A stretch of 64,000 nt of DNA from CAWGYT01 sp963826795. GTDB taxonomy: Bacteria > Planctomycetota > Planctomycetia > Pirellulales > Pirellulaceae. Of the stretch, positions 1 through 11,400 are shown piece by piece. A program made the translations under genes and the position numbers. Below the pieces are notes generated by a model. That model was given only the letters and a program-made list of their open reading frames with translations, searched no databases and was not told where the DNA came from. The DNA is taken from positions 620,001 through 684,000 of the forward strand of contig CAWGYT010000010.1 of the NCBI GenBank assembly GCA_963826795.1. Direction: 5' to 3'. Every line of letters begins with the position of its first letter. Positions within the stretch are counted from its first letter, which is position 1.

Positions 1-1264
1 CCGAATTCATAGGAGGCGGGCGTCAGATCTTCGGTCGAATTGAGTGCCTTGTCACGCTCGATCAGGTCGCCGGTATAGCAGGCCATTCGTCCCATGATGG
101 CCATCAGCGTGCTGTGTGCCATGTAGACCCCGTTGTTGATGTGATTGCCCGTGCGGAGGCCGTGGAAAAGCTCTTTATGCTCCACATCGTACATGCTGGG
201 ACTGGGGCCGCTGTATTTCCATTGATCTTTGCCGCGAATCGAATTGTTCAGCAACTCGGCGGTGCCTTGCGTGCCATACACGAAATCTTCGACCTCGTTC
301 TTGCAGTTTTGCATTTGCCGCGTATAGGAGAACACCTTCAAGCCATTGTCAAACTCGAAACAGACCGCGTGGTGGTCGTAAATGTTGCCCCATTTTTCCC
401 CGGTTCGAACCTGGCGTCCGCCGAGTCCGAAACAGCGCGCGGGCAATTCGTCGTTCATCAGCCAGACGGCCTTGTCCAGGCTGTGAATATGCTGCTCGAC
501 GATGTGGTCACCCGAGAGCCAGGTGAAGTAGAGCCAGTTCCGGATCTGGTACTCCATTTCGCTCCATTCGGGCTTTCGGCCTCGATGCCAAAGGGTTCCG
601 GTCAGATAGTTGGTGTGAATCGCGACCAGGTCGCCGATGGCCCCGTCCTTGATGCGATTGACCGTGGCCCGTACGCCGTAGTCATATCTCCAGCACAGCC
701 CGGATACGATGCTGAGGTTTTTTTCCTTCGCCTCGCGCACCGTCTCTAACACCCGTCGCACGCCGGGAGCGTCAACGGCGACGGGCTTTTCGCAGAAAAC
801 GTGCTTGCCCGCTGCGATCGCCGCTGCCAGATGACGCGGGCGAAAATGAGGCGTGGCGGCCAGGATGACCACCTCGACATCGGAATCCATGACTTGCTGG
901 TAGGCGTCGAAACCGGTGAAGCAATGGTCGTCATCGACCGCAAATCGCTCGGCCATATCCTCGGCCTTTGCGGAATTCTCGACATTTCGCCGGCTGCTGG
1001 TCAAACGATCTTCGAACAGGTCCGCCATTACAGTCAGCTTGACATTGTTGTCAGCACGCATCGCGTTGATCGCGGCCATGCTTCCACGGCCTCCGCAGCC
1101 AATCACGCCGATCTTGATCGTTTCGTCACCGGCCGCGTGAACCATCCGGTGGCTACTGAGCGATCCGGCCAGCGCACCGCCAACAATCGTCGCGGTTCCG
1201 TGCTTGATGAACTGTCGACGGTCGTTCGGCGGAGTCTTGTCCGATGCGGGCGTGGTGTTCGGCA
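1..1264 (-). CDS. Gfo/Idh/MocA-family NAD(P)-dependent oxidoreductase, TAT-exported (3' end missing)
   Basis: The frame is open from an ATG at 1264 to the left edge (about 421 codons) with no stop, so the C-terminus lies outside the window. A twin-arginine motif (RRQFIK, residues 16-21) followed by an Ala/Gly-rich hydrophobic stretch predicts Tat export. A Rossmann fold begins at GVIGCGGRG (53-61), and the family's EKP motif is at 159-161 (CEKPV). Members oxidise or reduce sugars and cyclitols with NAD(P); planctomycetes carry many exported paralogs and the substrate cannot be read from sequence. The downstream half contains Trp/His-rich segments such as HIVEQHIHSLD, typical of the planctomycete subgroup. 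No frameshift was seen. The family call is secure; the substrate is unknown. Confidence 0.9.
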
Positions 1265-1528
1265 TGGGGTCCCTTTGGTGATGAGATTTACTTTTCGGAT
1301 GGAACGGAACGCGGAGGGAGGCCGGCGTTGGCCAGCACCGGATCAGGCGTATCCGGATCAGCGGGCGCGGGCGAAGCCTGAATCTTAATGTTCTTCGCCG
1401 CAGAATTCCAGAATCCCCATCTGGCGGGGAACCGTTCGCTGAAGGGCCGCGGCGGGCGGGCGACGTGATGACGCAGGACGTCGTTCAGACGGCTGAACGT
1501 CGAATCGCCCCAGCACGGCAGGCGTGGC

Positions 1529-2692
1529 TCAACGCCACGTTGGCAGGGAGCGGAGGAATTCCCGATCGATCTCTTGCCAGCTGGCGCCAAAAGCCTCCTG
1601 GAATTCGCGCAGGCGAGCCTCGGCGCCGTCGTTACCGAGCGGCGCTTTTTGGCCGAGCTTCTGGAGGTACATTCGAAACTGGTCGCGGCGTTGGCGGATG
1701 AGGAAGTAACAAAGCGCCCAAGATTCGGCGTACGCCTCGTTCGCCTGCTGCGTATCTCGGAATCGCTTGTCGTCGGTGAGCAGCGTCATGAGCGAGTTCG
1801 CCGGGCGCTGCGGGAGATATCGCTGAAGCACTTGGAGTCGCTGGGGGTGCAAGGCGCCGATCTTTCGCCAGCCTCGACTGCTCGAGAGATCCGGCGTTTC
1901 AAAATAGATCGCCAGTCCCTCGCTGACCCAGAGTGGATTGTCGGCGAAGCGTACCTGCAGGCCGCTATTGAACGCGAGTTGATGCGTGGCCTCGTGGATC
2001 ACCGTGGCGACCGTCCGCTCCGCTTCCGGGCGAGCCAGGATTTGATTGACGCGTTTGAGCGAACCCGCTCGATTTCCGGACGGCCTCAGCCGCTCGATGC
2101 CCGTCAAATCGTAGGTGGTGATTCGGTTCGTTCCGAGGCTGTAAAACCCAATCACGGCGGCAGCTGCCTCGCCAAGCTCCGGACGACTGTATTCCAGGTA
2201 CGAAGCCTGATCCCTAAAGACCACGGCGACCAGCAGCTCAGGCCCCTGAATCGGCAGCGATTGTTGCTTCCAGAAGTTAACGAACGCGCGATGCAGACGC
2301 TCGAAAAGTGAGCCGCACCATTGGGCGTAGGCTCGAGAGGTGTTGTAACAGATCAAGTAATGAGCCGTGTCGTGAACCTGAAATCCCTCGGGAAGCTCGG
2401 CCAGCAGCTGTTCGGCCAATTCGCTGCGGGAGAAGTACGTGAACGGATCGGGATCTCGCCGGCGAGACTCAATCTGGTTCGGTTGAAGCGGCCAGATGCG
2501 ACGGTCCCGGCCCTCGAGTAAGAGCCCGCCATCCTCGGCTTCCACGAGGATCCGTCCGCTCACAACCCGTGCCACGCCCTGGTCCTGAAACGAAACGCGT
2601 TCGATCGTCTCGGCCCAGCTCAAAGGGGCGGCCGTCCCCAACATCAGGCAGCAGGTGATTCGGATTCCGAGTTCACGACACGCCACACTCAA
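1529..2692 (-). CDS. Secreted DUF1570-type zinc metallopeptidase-like protein
   Basis: A 387-residue protein with an N-terminal signal-like segment (hydrophobic residues about 10-26). The core carries HEATH at 233-237, matching the HExxH zinc motif, and a downstream Glu in WVSEGLA (about 258) that fits the third ligand of a gluzincin-like site. This arrangement and the surrounding sequence match DUF1570 proteins, abundant in planctomycetes and presumed peptidases. Substrate unknown. It lies in the same direction as the permease upstream, with about 37 bases between them. The 264 bases after its stop, before the oxidoreductase start, hold nothing I recognise. Confidence 0.8.
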   Translation of the reverse strand: MSVACRELGIRITCCLMLGTAAPLSWAETIERVSFQDQGVARVVSGRILVEAEDGGLLLEGRDRRIWPLQPNQIESRRRDPDPFTYFSRSELAEQLLAELPEGFQVHDTAHYLICYNTSRAYAQWCGSLFERLHRAFVNFWKQQSLPIQGPELLVAVVFRDQASYLEYSRPELGEAAAAVIGFYSLGTNRITTYDLTGIERLRPSGNRAGSLKRVNQILARPEAERTVATVIHEATHQLAFNSGLQVRFADNPLWVSEGLAIYFETPDLSSSRGWRKIGALHPQRLQVLQRYLPQRPANSLMTLLTDDKRFRDTQQANEAYAESWALCYFLIRQRRDQFRMYLQKLGQKAPLGNDGAEARLREFQEAFGASWQEIDREFLRSLPTWR

Positions 2693-2729
2693 CTCCCCCT
2701 CGCGTTTCGAAACAATTCAGCGTCCCTCA

Positions 2730-4394
2730 TTATACCTCGGGCCGTTCTGGTCCCTGGGCAGGTCGGTCATCGCGACGCGGTGGATCGCCGCCGCCCCGAC
2801 CGAACGGCGCCAAGGCCAGCACCAGCGCCGCGAAGGTAACGAAGAGCAGCACGGCTTCCAGGCAGAGTCCGGCTAGTTGATCCGCGACACCGTAGTGGAC
2901 CAGATTGAAGATGCGGATCGCCAGTGTGGTCACGCCGGGGGGAACGGCCATGACGGTCGTGGTGACGTCGCCGAGCGTGAGGGCCAGGATCACCAGCCAC
3001 AGCCACAGCGCCGCGGTCATCAAGGCCGGAGCTAAGACGAAACGCACCGACTGCCACCGCGAGGCACCTGCCAGTTGCGCAATTTCCAGGGGACGAGGGT
3101 CCAGCCTTTGGATCAGCAGTGACGCCAGCAAATAGCCGTAAGGAAAGAGCCTCAAGGTCAGCGCACAGCCAGGGCACAAATAGCGTGCGATCGTACAGGT
3201 AGGCCAGCCAGGTCTGGCTCGGTTGGTTCACCATCCGAGCGACCGCGAGCGCCAGAATGGGTCCCGGAATCGCCAGTCCCAGGAGCGTGGCACTCCAGGC
3301 GACCCCGCGCACGAGGCGCGATGCTCGGCCGCGCAATGCGCTGCCCAACGACAACACCACAACCGTCAGCGCGACCAATTGACCGAGTGCGAATGACCAG
3401 GCGACGTCCCTGCCGAAATTGAGCGGCGTGTCGGTCAGAATCTCAACGCATTTCAGCCCCGACCAGCGTCGAATCCGGTTTGCCCCGTCCGGTAGGACTT
3501 CCAAGCCCGCCTGATAGAGAAGACTCCCCAGTGGAATTCCAAGCCAGATGGCGCACCCGCCGAAAACGAAGATCCCACCGACCCACCGGCCGATCCGCCC
3601 GGTTCGGCCGACGGTGCGGGGTCGCCGTGCAGGCCAACCGCCGATGTTTCGAGTGACTTCGCGGCAGGCGAACAGCGCGGCCAGAACCGCGACCAGGATC
3701 AGCAGCGATCCGGCCAGGTATCGTCGCGAAGCTGCGATCAGTTGGTCGCCCAACGCAAATCCCGTGAACACCTCCTCGGCAAAAGTTCGGATTTGATACA
3801 TGTCGGTGACGGTAATATCTCCCGCGGCCAACACGGACACCCAGAGCAAGGCGGCAACCAATGTCGCGCGGAGCTGGGGCAGGGTGACGAAACGGAGCAC
3901 GCCCAGCGGTGCGGCATACAAAGATGCTTGTTCTTCCAATTCCACCGGAATCGTCGCCAGCGCGGATCCCAGCATCAGAACCACCCACGGCAAGTTGACC
4001 AGCGTTTGCATGAACAACGCACCCGCCAGCCGGCAAGCAGTGCCCACGGTGACCGCGCAAGCCACTCGCCGCCAAACCAACCCTGCTGGCCAAACGCGGC
4101 CTCCCAACCCGTCACTTGGAGGTAAGCAGGCAGGAAGATCATGGCCAGCGAGACGTAAGGAACCAGGCGGCTGCCGGGAAGGTTCGACCGAAAACCGATC
4201 AGGGCCAACATCAATCCGAGCGGCAGGGCCAACACGCCTGCCGTTCCCGCAAAGAGCACGGTATTGCACAGCAGCGGACGCACCGAACGATCCGCGCCAC
4301 TCACGATCAGTGCGATTGCGAGCGTCACGACAACCAACAGCCCCGCGCACGGCAGTGATCGACGGGCGCAGAAGGGGAGAATCGTCACGACCAA
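2730..4394 (-). CDS. ABC transporter permease of the iron(III)/FbpB type, two fused permease domains (two frameshifts)
   Basis: A highly hydrophobic protein of about 550 residues reconstructed from three frames. Two EAA-type coupling loops are visible, one around EQASLYAAPLG in the first half and one around EIAQLAGASRWQSV near the end. This is the duplicated binding-protein-dependent transport domain seen in FbpB/AfuB permeases, which import ferric iron and similar small ions across the inner membrane. A one-base deletion near 4031 and a one-base insertion near 3159 are needed to join the pieces. The start is TTG at 4394 or, better, GTG at 4388, which overlaps the stop of an upstream frame as GTGA. 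No ATPase or binding protein is adjacent, so partners must be elsewhere. Confidence 0.75.
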
Positions 4395-4499
4395 GGACTT
4401 TCTTGTACCTGGATCACCGCGTTTCGACTGAGAGCTATGGTTACTTCAGCGACCAACGCCGCCAGATCGGCCAGTTCGATTATGACGGCATGTCGGTCG
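4385..4499 (-). pseudogene. Possible C-terminal remnant of a gene coupled to the permease
   Basis: A minus-strand frame ends at a TGA (4385-4387) that overlaps the permease GTG as GTGA, the usual sign of translational coupling. The last 35 or so codons read like protein (VIIELADLAALVAEVTIAL), while upstream the frame runs into a repeat-like inverted sequence at 4502-4568. I infer a partner gene, perhaps the lost ATPase or binding protein, of which only the end remains. The fragment is too short to name, and it may simply be non-coding. Confidence 0.25.
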
Positions 4500-4501
4500 C
4501 C

Positions 4502-4568
4502 GGGACAGGCACCCTCACCCATGACTCTCCGGGGGGAAACACGGGGGGATTGCCTGTCCCTTTTTTTT
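4502..4568. repeat. Inverted repeat with T-run between divergent genes
   Basis: Arms GGGACAGGCA (4502-4511) and TGCCTGTCCC (4551-4560) are exact complements around a 39-base spacer and are followed by eight T residues. It resembles a terminator but sits upstream of both flanking genes, so a dispersed intergenic element is more likely. The phrase with CCTGTCCC and a T-run resembles the other C/T-rich elements at 48.6 and 58.5 kb only loosely. Confidence 0.5.
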
Positions 4569-4626
4569 GTCACGGGACGATCGACGAACTTTTCTCGCGC
4601 CGACCTGACCCTACATTCGGTGACTC

Positions 4627-5756
4627 ATGCAACGCGTCGCAACTGCGCCGGCCACCCGCTGCTCGACGGACGCCTTCGAGGTTCGGACGACATCGCTTTC
4701 GCGGGACGCGGTGCGGGCCCGCCGTTTCTGCCACGCCGTCGTCGCCCTCGCGGCCTCCGCGTGGAGCGCAGTGGCGCTGCTGAACTGGACCGTGAACCCC
4801 TATGCGCAGTACGCACCGCATTTTATCCCGCCGCTGGTTCAGACGTCGCGCCGCAAAAAGTGGCGCTCCTCCAGCACCGGGACCCACGTCCCACGGGACT
4901 CATTCTCGGTTCCTCACGCGTGATGAAGCTCGAGCCGACCTATCTCCAGCAAAAGACGGGTCTGCGGTTCTTCAACGCAGGTGTAAATCACGGCAAGATC
5001 GAAGACGTGCTCGCCTTTGTGCGGTTTTACGAGCAGCAGTATGGGGCAGCGCCGCAGATACTGGTTGTGGGACTGGATCTGAACGGGTTTTCTCCGAAGG
5101 CATGCGTCGATCCTCGCCTGCTTGCCGAGCCGCAGTTGGGCGGGCTGATCCCCGAAGCGGCCGGACTCAGCGGCCGGTTTCGCCGCTGGACGGAACTGCT
5201 CAGCTGGCAACAGACCGTGGGATCCCTCAAGTCGCTTCGACACCATTGGCAGCGTTCGGATCAGCGTCCCGTCGTGACGGAGTTTTTCGATGCAGACGGG
5301 CGGATCGTTTATCAGCAACGAGAACAGCAGTTGGCCGAGGGGAACTATGACTTTGGGGCGGCCCTGGCCTACAACCAGCGGGAATTCAAACAACTGTTTT
5401 CCGGTTTCGATCGACTCGATCCCATGCGACTTGAGCTCGTGCGTCGCCTGAGTGAACACTGCGAACAGCACGAAATCGACCTCTACGTGTTTCTCACGCC
5501 GCTGCATCCTCGGCTTGAGGCCTATCTGTCCGAGTCCACCACGTACTGGCAGCGTCGCGACGAACTGCGCCGATTCCTGGAACAGGAGGCCGCTCAGGCT
5601 CGCTTTCAGTTCGCGGATTTTTCACAGATCGAAGCGTTCTCGGGCGATTCCAAGGCCTTCGTCGACGGGATCCACCCGCTGGAGGTCAACACGCGCAAAG
5701 TCGTCGATAACTTGCTGGATCCTTACTTGAAGCGAACGACCTATGTTGTTCAATAG
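4627..5756 (+). CDS. AlgJ/DltD-like SGNH-type protein of a polysaccharide O-acetylation system (one frameshift)
   Basis: About 376 residues once a single missing base in the A-run near 4856-4860 is restored. The N-terminus has one membrane segment (AVVALAASAWSAVALLNW) followed by WTVNPYAQY, a pattern common in these proteins. After the frameshift comes GLILGSSRV, the GxS block of SGNH hydrolases, and near the C-terminus DGIHPLEVNT supplies the Asp-x-x-His pair. It overlaps the following MBOAT gene by 14 bases, so the two are probably translated together. By analogy with AlgJ/AlgX and DltD it would act in the periplasm, moving acyl groups onto an exported polymer. The specific polymer is unknown. 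Confidence 0.7.
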
Positions 5757-7143
5757 TTACGCGTTCGTGTTCGCGTTCTTACCGCTTGTCCTGGCACTCT
5801 GGTGGTGGCCCGGCACGGCGACTCGAACCCGCCTCGCCGTGCTGGTGGGCGCCAGCTATTTCTTCTACGGTTGGTGGGACTACCGCTTTGTGAGTCTGCT
5901 GGCGGCTTCCACTCTCGTCGATTATTTCGCCGGACACTGCTTGTACCGGGCCAAGAGCCAGACGGGGCGGGTAGTTGCCCTATTGGTCTCAATGACGACC
6001 AATTTGGGGTTGCTGGCCTTCTTCAAGTACAGCGGGTTCTTCGCGCGGTCCGTCAACGCAATCTGCGACGCCGTTCACGCGGGATTGCCCTTGCCCGTTT
6101 GGGATATCGTGCTCCCCGTCGGGATTTCTTTCTATACCTTCCAGACGATGAGCTACACGATTGATCTCTATCGGGGGCAGGCCAAGCCGGCCAACAGCCT
6201 GTTGCACTTTGCCGCCTACGTTTCGATGTTTCCTCAACTGATTGCGGGACCGATCGTCCGCTACAGCGAACTGGAAGAGCAATTGCGGACCTTCCGCCGC
6301 CGGCCTGACTGGCAGCACATGGCCGAGGGGCTGTTTTTCTTCATCGGTGGCCTGGCCCAGAAGCTGCTCCTGGCCGACGTGATTGCCCAGCGAATTGACC
6401 CCTTACTCGCCGACTACCAGTCCCTGCAATGGGTTGGCAGTTGGTACGCGATGCTGGGCTATACCTGCCAGCTGTATTTCGATTTCGCAGGCTACAGCAA
6501 TATGGCCGTTGGACTCGGTCTCCTGTTGGGATTTCGTTTTCCGCAAAACTTCAACTCGCCCTACAAATCGCTGGATATTTCCGCCTTCTGGCGACGCTGG
6601 CACATGACGCTTTCGACTTGGCTGAGGGACTATCTCTTCTTGCCGTTGGGGGGCAGTCGGCGGGGGCAGATGTTGACCTTGCGCAACCTGGCGATCGTGA
6701 TGTTCTTGGGAGGACTATGGCACGGTGCGGGTTGGACGTTTGTGATCTGGGGGCTGTATCACGGTCTGTTGTTGGTGGGGCATCGGCTGTTTTCGAATTA
6801 CTCCAGCGTCCGGGTTCCACGGCCCCTGGCGCTGGCCCTTACGTTCTTTTGTGTCGTGATTGGATGGGTCCTTTTTCGGTCCACCGATCTGACGATGGCC
6901 GCTCACCTGTTCGGATCGATGTTCGGTCGGTATGGGATCGAGCCCGATTGGCTCGCGGCGATCGGTGGCACGTCAAATGCCGTTGTGCTGGGTGTGCTCT
7001 ACATGATTATCTTCGCGGCGCCGAATCTGTGGCAGCTTCGATTCCGGCCCTCACCCGCTGGGGCCGTGGTCCTCGCCGGGCTCTTGTTTATCTGTGTGCT
7101 TCGCTTCGATAGCCAGAGTCCGTTTCTTTACTTTCAGTTTTAG
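5743..7143 (+). CDS. MBOAT-family O-acyltransferase, AlgI type
   Basis: 466 residues with about ten membrane segments, starting at an ATG inside the end of the SGNH gene. The MBOAT signature is clear: the conserved SFWRRWHMTLSTWLRD block (here with A before F) around residues 280-295 and the catalytic-histidine region GGLWHGAGWTFVIWG near 325-340. AlgI proteins move acetyl groups from the cytoplasm across the membrane to a periplasmic acceptor for transfer to alginate or other exopolysaccharides. The frame is intact. Neighbours on both sides fit an exopolysaccharide-modification set, although no polymerase is present in the window. Confidence 0.9.
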   Translation: MLFNSYAFVFAFLPLVLALWWWPGTATRTRLAVLVGASYFFYGWWDYRFVSLLAASTLVDYFAGHCLYRAKSQTGRVVALLVSMTTNLGLLAFFKYSGFFARSVNAICDAVHAGLPLPVWDIVLPVGISFYTFQTMSYTIDLYRGQAKPANSLLHFAAYVSMFPQLIAGPIVRYSELEEQLRTFRRRPDWQHMAEGLFFFIGGLAQKLLLADVIAQRIDPLLADYQSLQWVGSWYAMLGYTCQLYFDFAGYSNMAVGLGLLLGFRFPQNFNSPYKSLDISAFWRRWHMTLSTWLRDYLFLPLGGSRRGQMLTLRNLAIVMFLGGLWHGAGWTFVIWGLYHGLLLVGHRLFSNYSSVRVPRPLALALTFFCVVIGWVLFRSTDLTMAAHLFGSMFGRYGIEPDWLAAIGGTSNAVVLGVLYMIIFAAPNLWQLRFRPSPAGAVVLAGLLFICVLRFDSQSPFLYFQF

Positions 7144-7196
7144 CCGATTGTTGTCGACACGTTCTGTTCATTGCTCACCGGGGAAGGTCTTAAGTC

Positions 7197-8312
7197 ATGT
7201 TGACGGTTGAACGTCTTGCGGCCGCGTCCGAGTTGCGTCAGATCCGTGCGGCCTGGGAGCAGCTCTCCGAATCGCATGTCTTTACGTCGCCGGCTTGGCT
7301 GTCGAATTGGTGGGACGCGTACCAGGAAACGCACGAACTGTTTGTGCTCCGTGTCAGCGATTCGCATGGCGACCTGGTCGGCCTCGCACCGTGGTACCTT
7401 GAGCGGTCCGTGGCCGCAGGCAAAACTCTCCGTTTTCTGGGCAGCGGCAAGGCGTGCACGGAGTACCAATCGCTACTCGCCGCTCCCGGCGAAGGAGATC
7501 GCGTTGCCCTGGCCGTCGCTGAATGGCTGGTCGATGCCAATCATTCCCGACTCGACGGTTGGGATCATTTGGATCTGCAAGCAGTTCCCCAAGCCGATCC
7601 GGCCATTACCCTGCTCGCGTCGTGCTTGGAACGTAACGGAGCGCGCGTGGCGATGAAGCCTGGCCCGGCCTGCTGGAGGATCGAACTGCCGGCGTGCTGG
7701 GAGGAGTACCAGGCGGGCCTGGCTCGCAACGTCCGACGCAAGCTTCGCAAGATTGAGAAAGACTATTTCGCCAGCGGACGCGTGCAGCAAACCGTCGCCC
7801 GCAGCGATTTGGAGTTCGAGCAACTGTTTGACCGTTTAGTTGAGTTTCACCAGCGGCGCTGGGATACCGTCGGGACGCCTGGATGTTTCACTTCGCCTCA
7901 ATTCGGTAGCTTCTTGCGTCGTGCCGCCAATGAACTTGGGGGAGCCCAGCGAGCGTGGTTGTCACAAGTCTCGGTGGATGATCAACCGGCCGCGGTCGCG
8001 TTTTTCCTTTCGGATGACGAGAGCGAGTTGATGTATCAATGCGGCATGGACCCCGCGATGCGTGAACATCAGCCCGGCTGGCTGTTGAATGTCGCGAATC
8101 TTCAGACGATGTTCCGCCGCGGAATTCGCCGCTGTGACTACCTGCGCGGCGAGGAACGCTACAAACGGGAACTCGGGGCGGTCGCGGTGCCCCAAGTCGA
8201 TTGGCGGATCTCAGCGCCCAGCTCCGTGGCACGGTTCCGCCATACGATCTGGCTCACCCAGGATCGGTTACGCGCCTGGGGAAAGCAGGTGGCCGCCCTG
8301 AGGCGTGGCTGA
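7197..8312 (+). CDS. CelD/FemAB-like GNAT-fold acyltransferase
   Basis: 371 residues, starting at ATG 7197 after a 53-base gap from the MBOAT gene. The N-terminal half includes WLSNWWDAYQETHELFVL and the C-terminal half the basic motif ARNVRRKLRKIEKDYF followed by a GNAT-like core (LMYQCGMDP, GIRRCDYLRGEERYK). This is the Acetyltransf_6 / CelD group found in cellulose, exopolysaccharide and exosortase-associated loci, probably acylating a sugar or lipid-linked intermediate in the cytoplasm. Substrate unknown. The frame is intact. An 89-base convergent gap separates it from the gene at 8402. Confidence 0.75.
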   Translation: MLTVERLAAASELRQIRAAWEQLSESHVFTSPAWLSNWWDAYQETHELFVLRVSDSHGDLVGLAPWYLERSVAAGKTLRFLGSGKACTEYQSLLAAPGEGDRVALAVAEWLVDANHSRLDGWDHLDLQAVPQADPAITLLASCLERNGARVAMKPGPACWRIELPACWEEYQAGLARNVRRKLRKIEKDYFASGRVQQTVARSDLEFEQLFDRLVEFHQRRWDTVGTPGCFTSPQFGSFLRRAANELGGAQRAWLSQVSVDDQPAAVAFFLSDDESELMYQCGMDPAMREHQPGWLLNVANLQTMFRRGIRRCDYLRGEERYKRELGAVAVPQVDWRISAPSSVARFRHTIWLTQDRLRAWGKQVAALRRG

Positions 8313-8401
8313 GGACCAACCGGTTGTCCCTGCGGCCCTGATCGACGCTCCGCTCCGGGCCACCGTCGCGGGACCGAATGTCCGCTGACCGCTCGACGCG
8401 A

Positions 8402-11400
8402 TCAATCAGGTCCGATCGATCGCAGGTAGGCAATTAGGTCGGCCATTGAGGAGGGCGGAATCTGTTGTTCCAGTCCCGTCGGCATCAGCGATTGACGTGT
8501 ACTCGTCAGACTCTCAATCTCGGCTCGCAAGAGCGTCGTGGCTCGATTGTCGGCCGCGACCAATTCCAGGCTGGTGGCCGTTTCATTGCGGATCATTCCA
8601 CTCACGATCCGGCCTTCGTGAGTGATCGCGGTGTAGGCCAAATACTGGGGATTCACCTCGCGGTTTGGATCGAGCACGTTCAGCAAGATCGCCTCGTCTC
8701 CTCGATTCTGCATCGCGGCCAGATTCGGACCCAAGTCGGCTCCTTGTCCTTCCAGCTGATGACAGGCGGCGCAAGACTTCCGGAAGATCTGGCGTCCCGC
8801 GACCGGGTCTCCACCACCCGTGAGTCGTTCGCGGTAGCGGTCCCATTCGCGTTGTTGTTCGGATTCATCGGGCGCGGTGCGGGCCGCGGCAAGCTGTCCC
8901 CAACGCGCCGTTCCCAGGCTCCGCGCCAAACGCTGCTGTTGGCTTGCCGTCAACTCGGAAAGCGCGACACGCTCTTCGGAGATTGCCGTCGCCAGATGAA
9001 CTTGCCAAACCTGGCGGGACAGGAGCGTCTCGGTGACTTGTGATCGTAAACCGGGACTGTAGTTGGACCATCCTTCGAGAAGCAGCGCAGCCGCCTCATC
9101 CGCACTCGTTTGTCCCAGCGCCTCGATGGTTGCCAGCTGAATCGGAAGCGCTTCCGACACGCTCAACAGCGCACGATACGTGGCTTGACTCTCGTCCCAG
9201 GGCAGTAAGGGCAGCAGTCCAACGGCCCGTGTCCGCGTGGGTTCGGACTGGTTCGTGTCACGCGCCAGCCGCCGCATTTCCAACAACAGCCGTTGGATCT
9301 TCTCTCCGGTTCGACCTGCGCGAAACTCCGCCGACCAAGCCGTTCCGTCGGCAATACCCAAGGCGGGCAGGATCGGCCAGAGGTCCGCTGGGATGTCGCG
9401 CGGAAGCTGGTCGATCCAAGCGGCCAGCAAACGAGCGCTGTCGGGATCGGCTTGACGGCGCAATTGTCCTGCGAGATGCACCAAGAAACCTTGCCCCTCG
9501 GCGTGTTCCAAGAACCCGTCGTCACTCGCCAATTGGGCGAAGCAGTTCGCCGCCCCGTGGACCAAGGCGTTTTGCACCGCCGCAAGCAGGTAAGGCTCCT
9601 GAACGCCGGATCGGGCGAGCTGGCTGAGTGCCGCTTGACGCGCTGGTGAATCCGGAACGAAACCGAGGCTGAACGCAAGTTGAAACCGCACTCGCGGTGA
9701 GTCATCCGCAACCCGTTGGAAGAAGGCCTCCTGTAAGGCGGGCTCCGAGCCGGCGCGAGCTTCGGCGAGTCGAATCGCGTGCCGCCGCACCGCGGGATGC
9801 GAATCGACCAGGCCGGTCAACAAGTCGTCAGTTGTCAGCGCCCCAAGCCCTTGCAAAGCGTACAGCGCATGAAGTCGACCTTCGGGGCGTGGCTCGCTTT
9901 GGAAAAGCTGCCGGAGCGTCTCGACCGCTGCGAGATCTTGCCGCTCATAAATCAATCGAGCTGCGATATCGCGGTGCCAGCCATTCGGGTGCGCCAACAA
10001 GGCGACCAACTTCTCCGTCGTCAGGGAGGCCAGCTGCGGGATAGTCGCCGGAGCGGATCCCGCGGCTCGAATTCGGTAGATACGGCCACGATTGCGTCCG
10101 CTCGTCAAGTCCAGGTGTCGCTTGATAGGAGGCGGCAGCGAGGCCGGATGTTCAATGACCTCGCGGTACATGTCCAACACGTACAACGCTCCATCCGGAC
10201 CGTTTGCCAGCTGCACCGGACGGAACCAGATGTCGTCCGAGGTGAGGAACTCGGAGCCCGCGTCGACGCGATGTGCGGTGTAGCGGATCCCGCGATCTTC
10301 CAGTCGCTTGCGGTGGATCAGGTTGCTACCCACATCACACACGAAGGCGTAGTCCAGAAACTCACCGGGCAAGGCGTCGCCGCGATAGATCGTAATTCCC
10401 GTCGCGCCCGTAAAATAACCCGCCGCTTTGCCGCCGCCTTCGATCGGGCCGGGGACTTGCCCCGAGACACGCAACCGCGTGCGAACGACTCGCCACGGTT
10501 CTACCGGACTGCTGCGAAAGACATCGGCCTGGGGCCCATCCACCGCAATGCTTTGACGAGACGGCAGGGGAGTCGCGAACGGGTTTCGACTCAGGTAGCG
10601 GTCTTCGTACATCACCTGCTGAATGTGATCGCTGTTGGAGCAAACGAACTTGTCCCCCCAGCGATCAAAACTCATCCCGTGCTGGCCACCGCCGCTCGTC
10701 GCCTCCAAGCGATGTGATCGCGGATCGAACGCGAAATCCCGACCACGTAGCTCAACCACCGGGTGCGCCGCGTCGATGCTCGATTGCAAGCTCGCGCCCG
10801 AACTGCTCGTCGCCCCGTGAATCCGATTGTCGAGACCCCACGTCAACGTGTTAACCAGGCCTTGGACATTATCCCGCCCGAAACCTCGGAACACCGTTTG
10901 ACGCACGTCGGCGCACCCGTCTCCATCCGTGTCTTTGAAGTAAATCAGGTCCGGAGCTGCCGCGACATAGATCCCGTCGTCGTAACACGCCACCGCGGTT
11001 GGCCACGAGAGATCGCTCGCGTAGATCTGGCTGAGATCAAAGCGGCCATCGCCGTTCACGTCCGTCAGACGCCGAATTCGGCCCAGGTTCGCCTCGGCGT
11101 CTTCCGAATACCCACGCATTTCCACGACGTAGAGCCGACCGACGGCGTCGAATGCCATGGCGACCGGATCCACCACCAGCGGCTCGCAGGCGACCAGCTC
11201 AATCTCAAAGCCCGACAGCAATCGAAACGAGCCCATCGCGGATTGTGGCGAGCGCGGTGGAATGCGAGGTAACTCGCCGGAAAAATCCGGGAGGTCATCC
11301 GCAAACGGGACGCGCGGATAAGCTCAAGACATAGAGTCCAAAGATGCAACCTGCCAAGAGGCGTCGCGCCGAAAAGCCCTTAGCCAGCGTGCATGCCGTT

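Noticed and set aside
114..1388. Plus-strand frames of about 200 codons over the oxidoreductase
   Set aside because: Antisense to a clear Gfo/Idh/MocA gene with Tat, Rossmann and EKP motifs.
4627..4923. A separate short gene at the start of the algJ-like region
   Set aside because: Restoring one A in the run near 4858 joins it smoothly to the following SGNH frame, giving a normal N-terminal membrane anchor.
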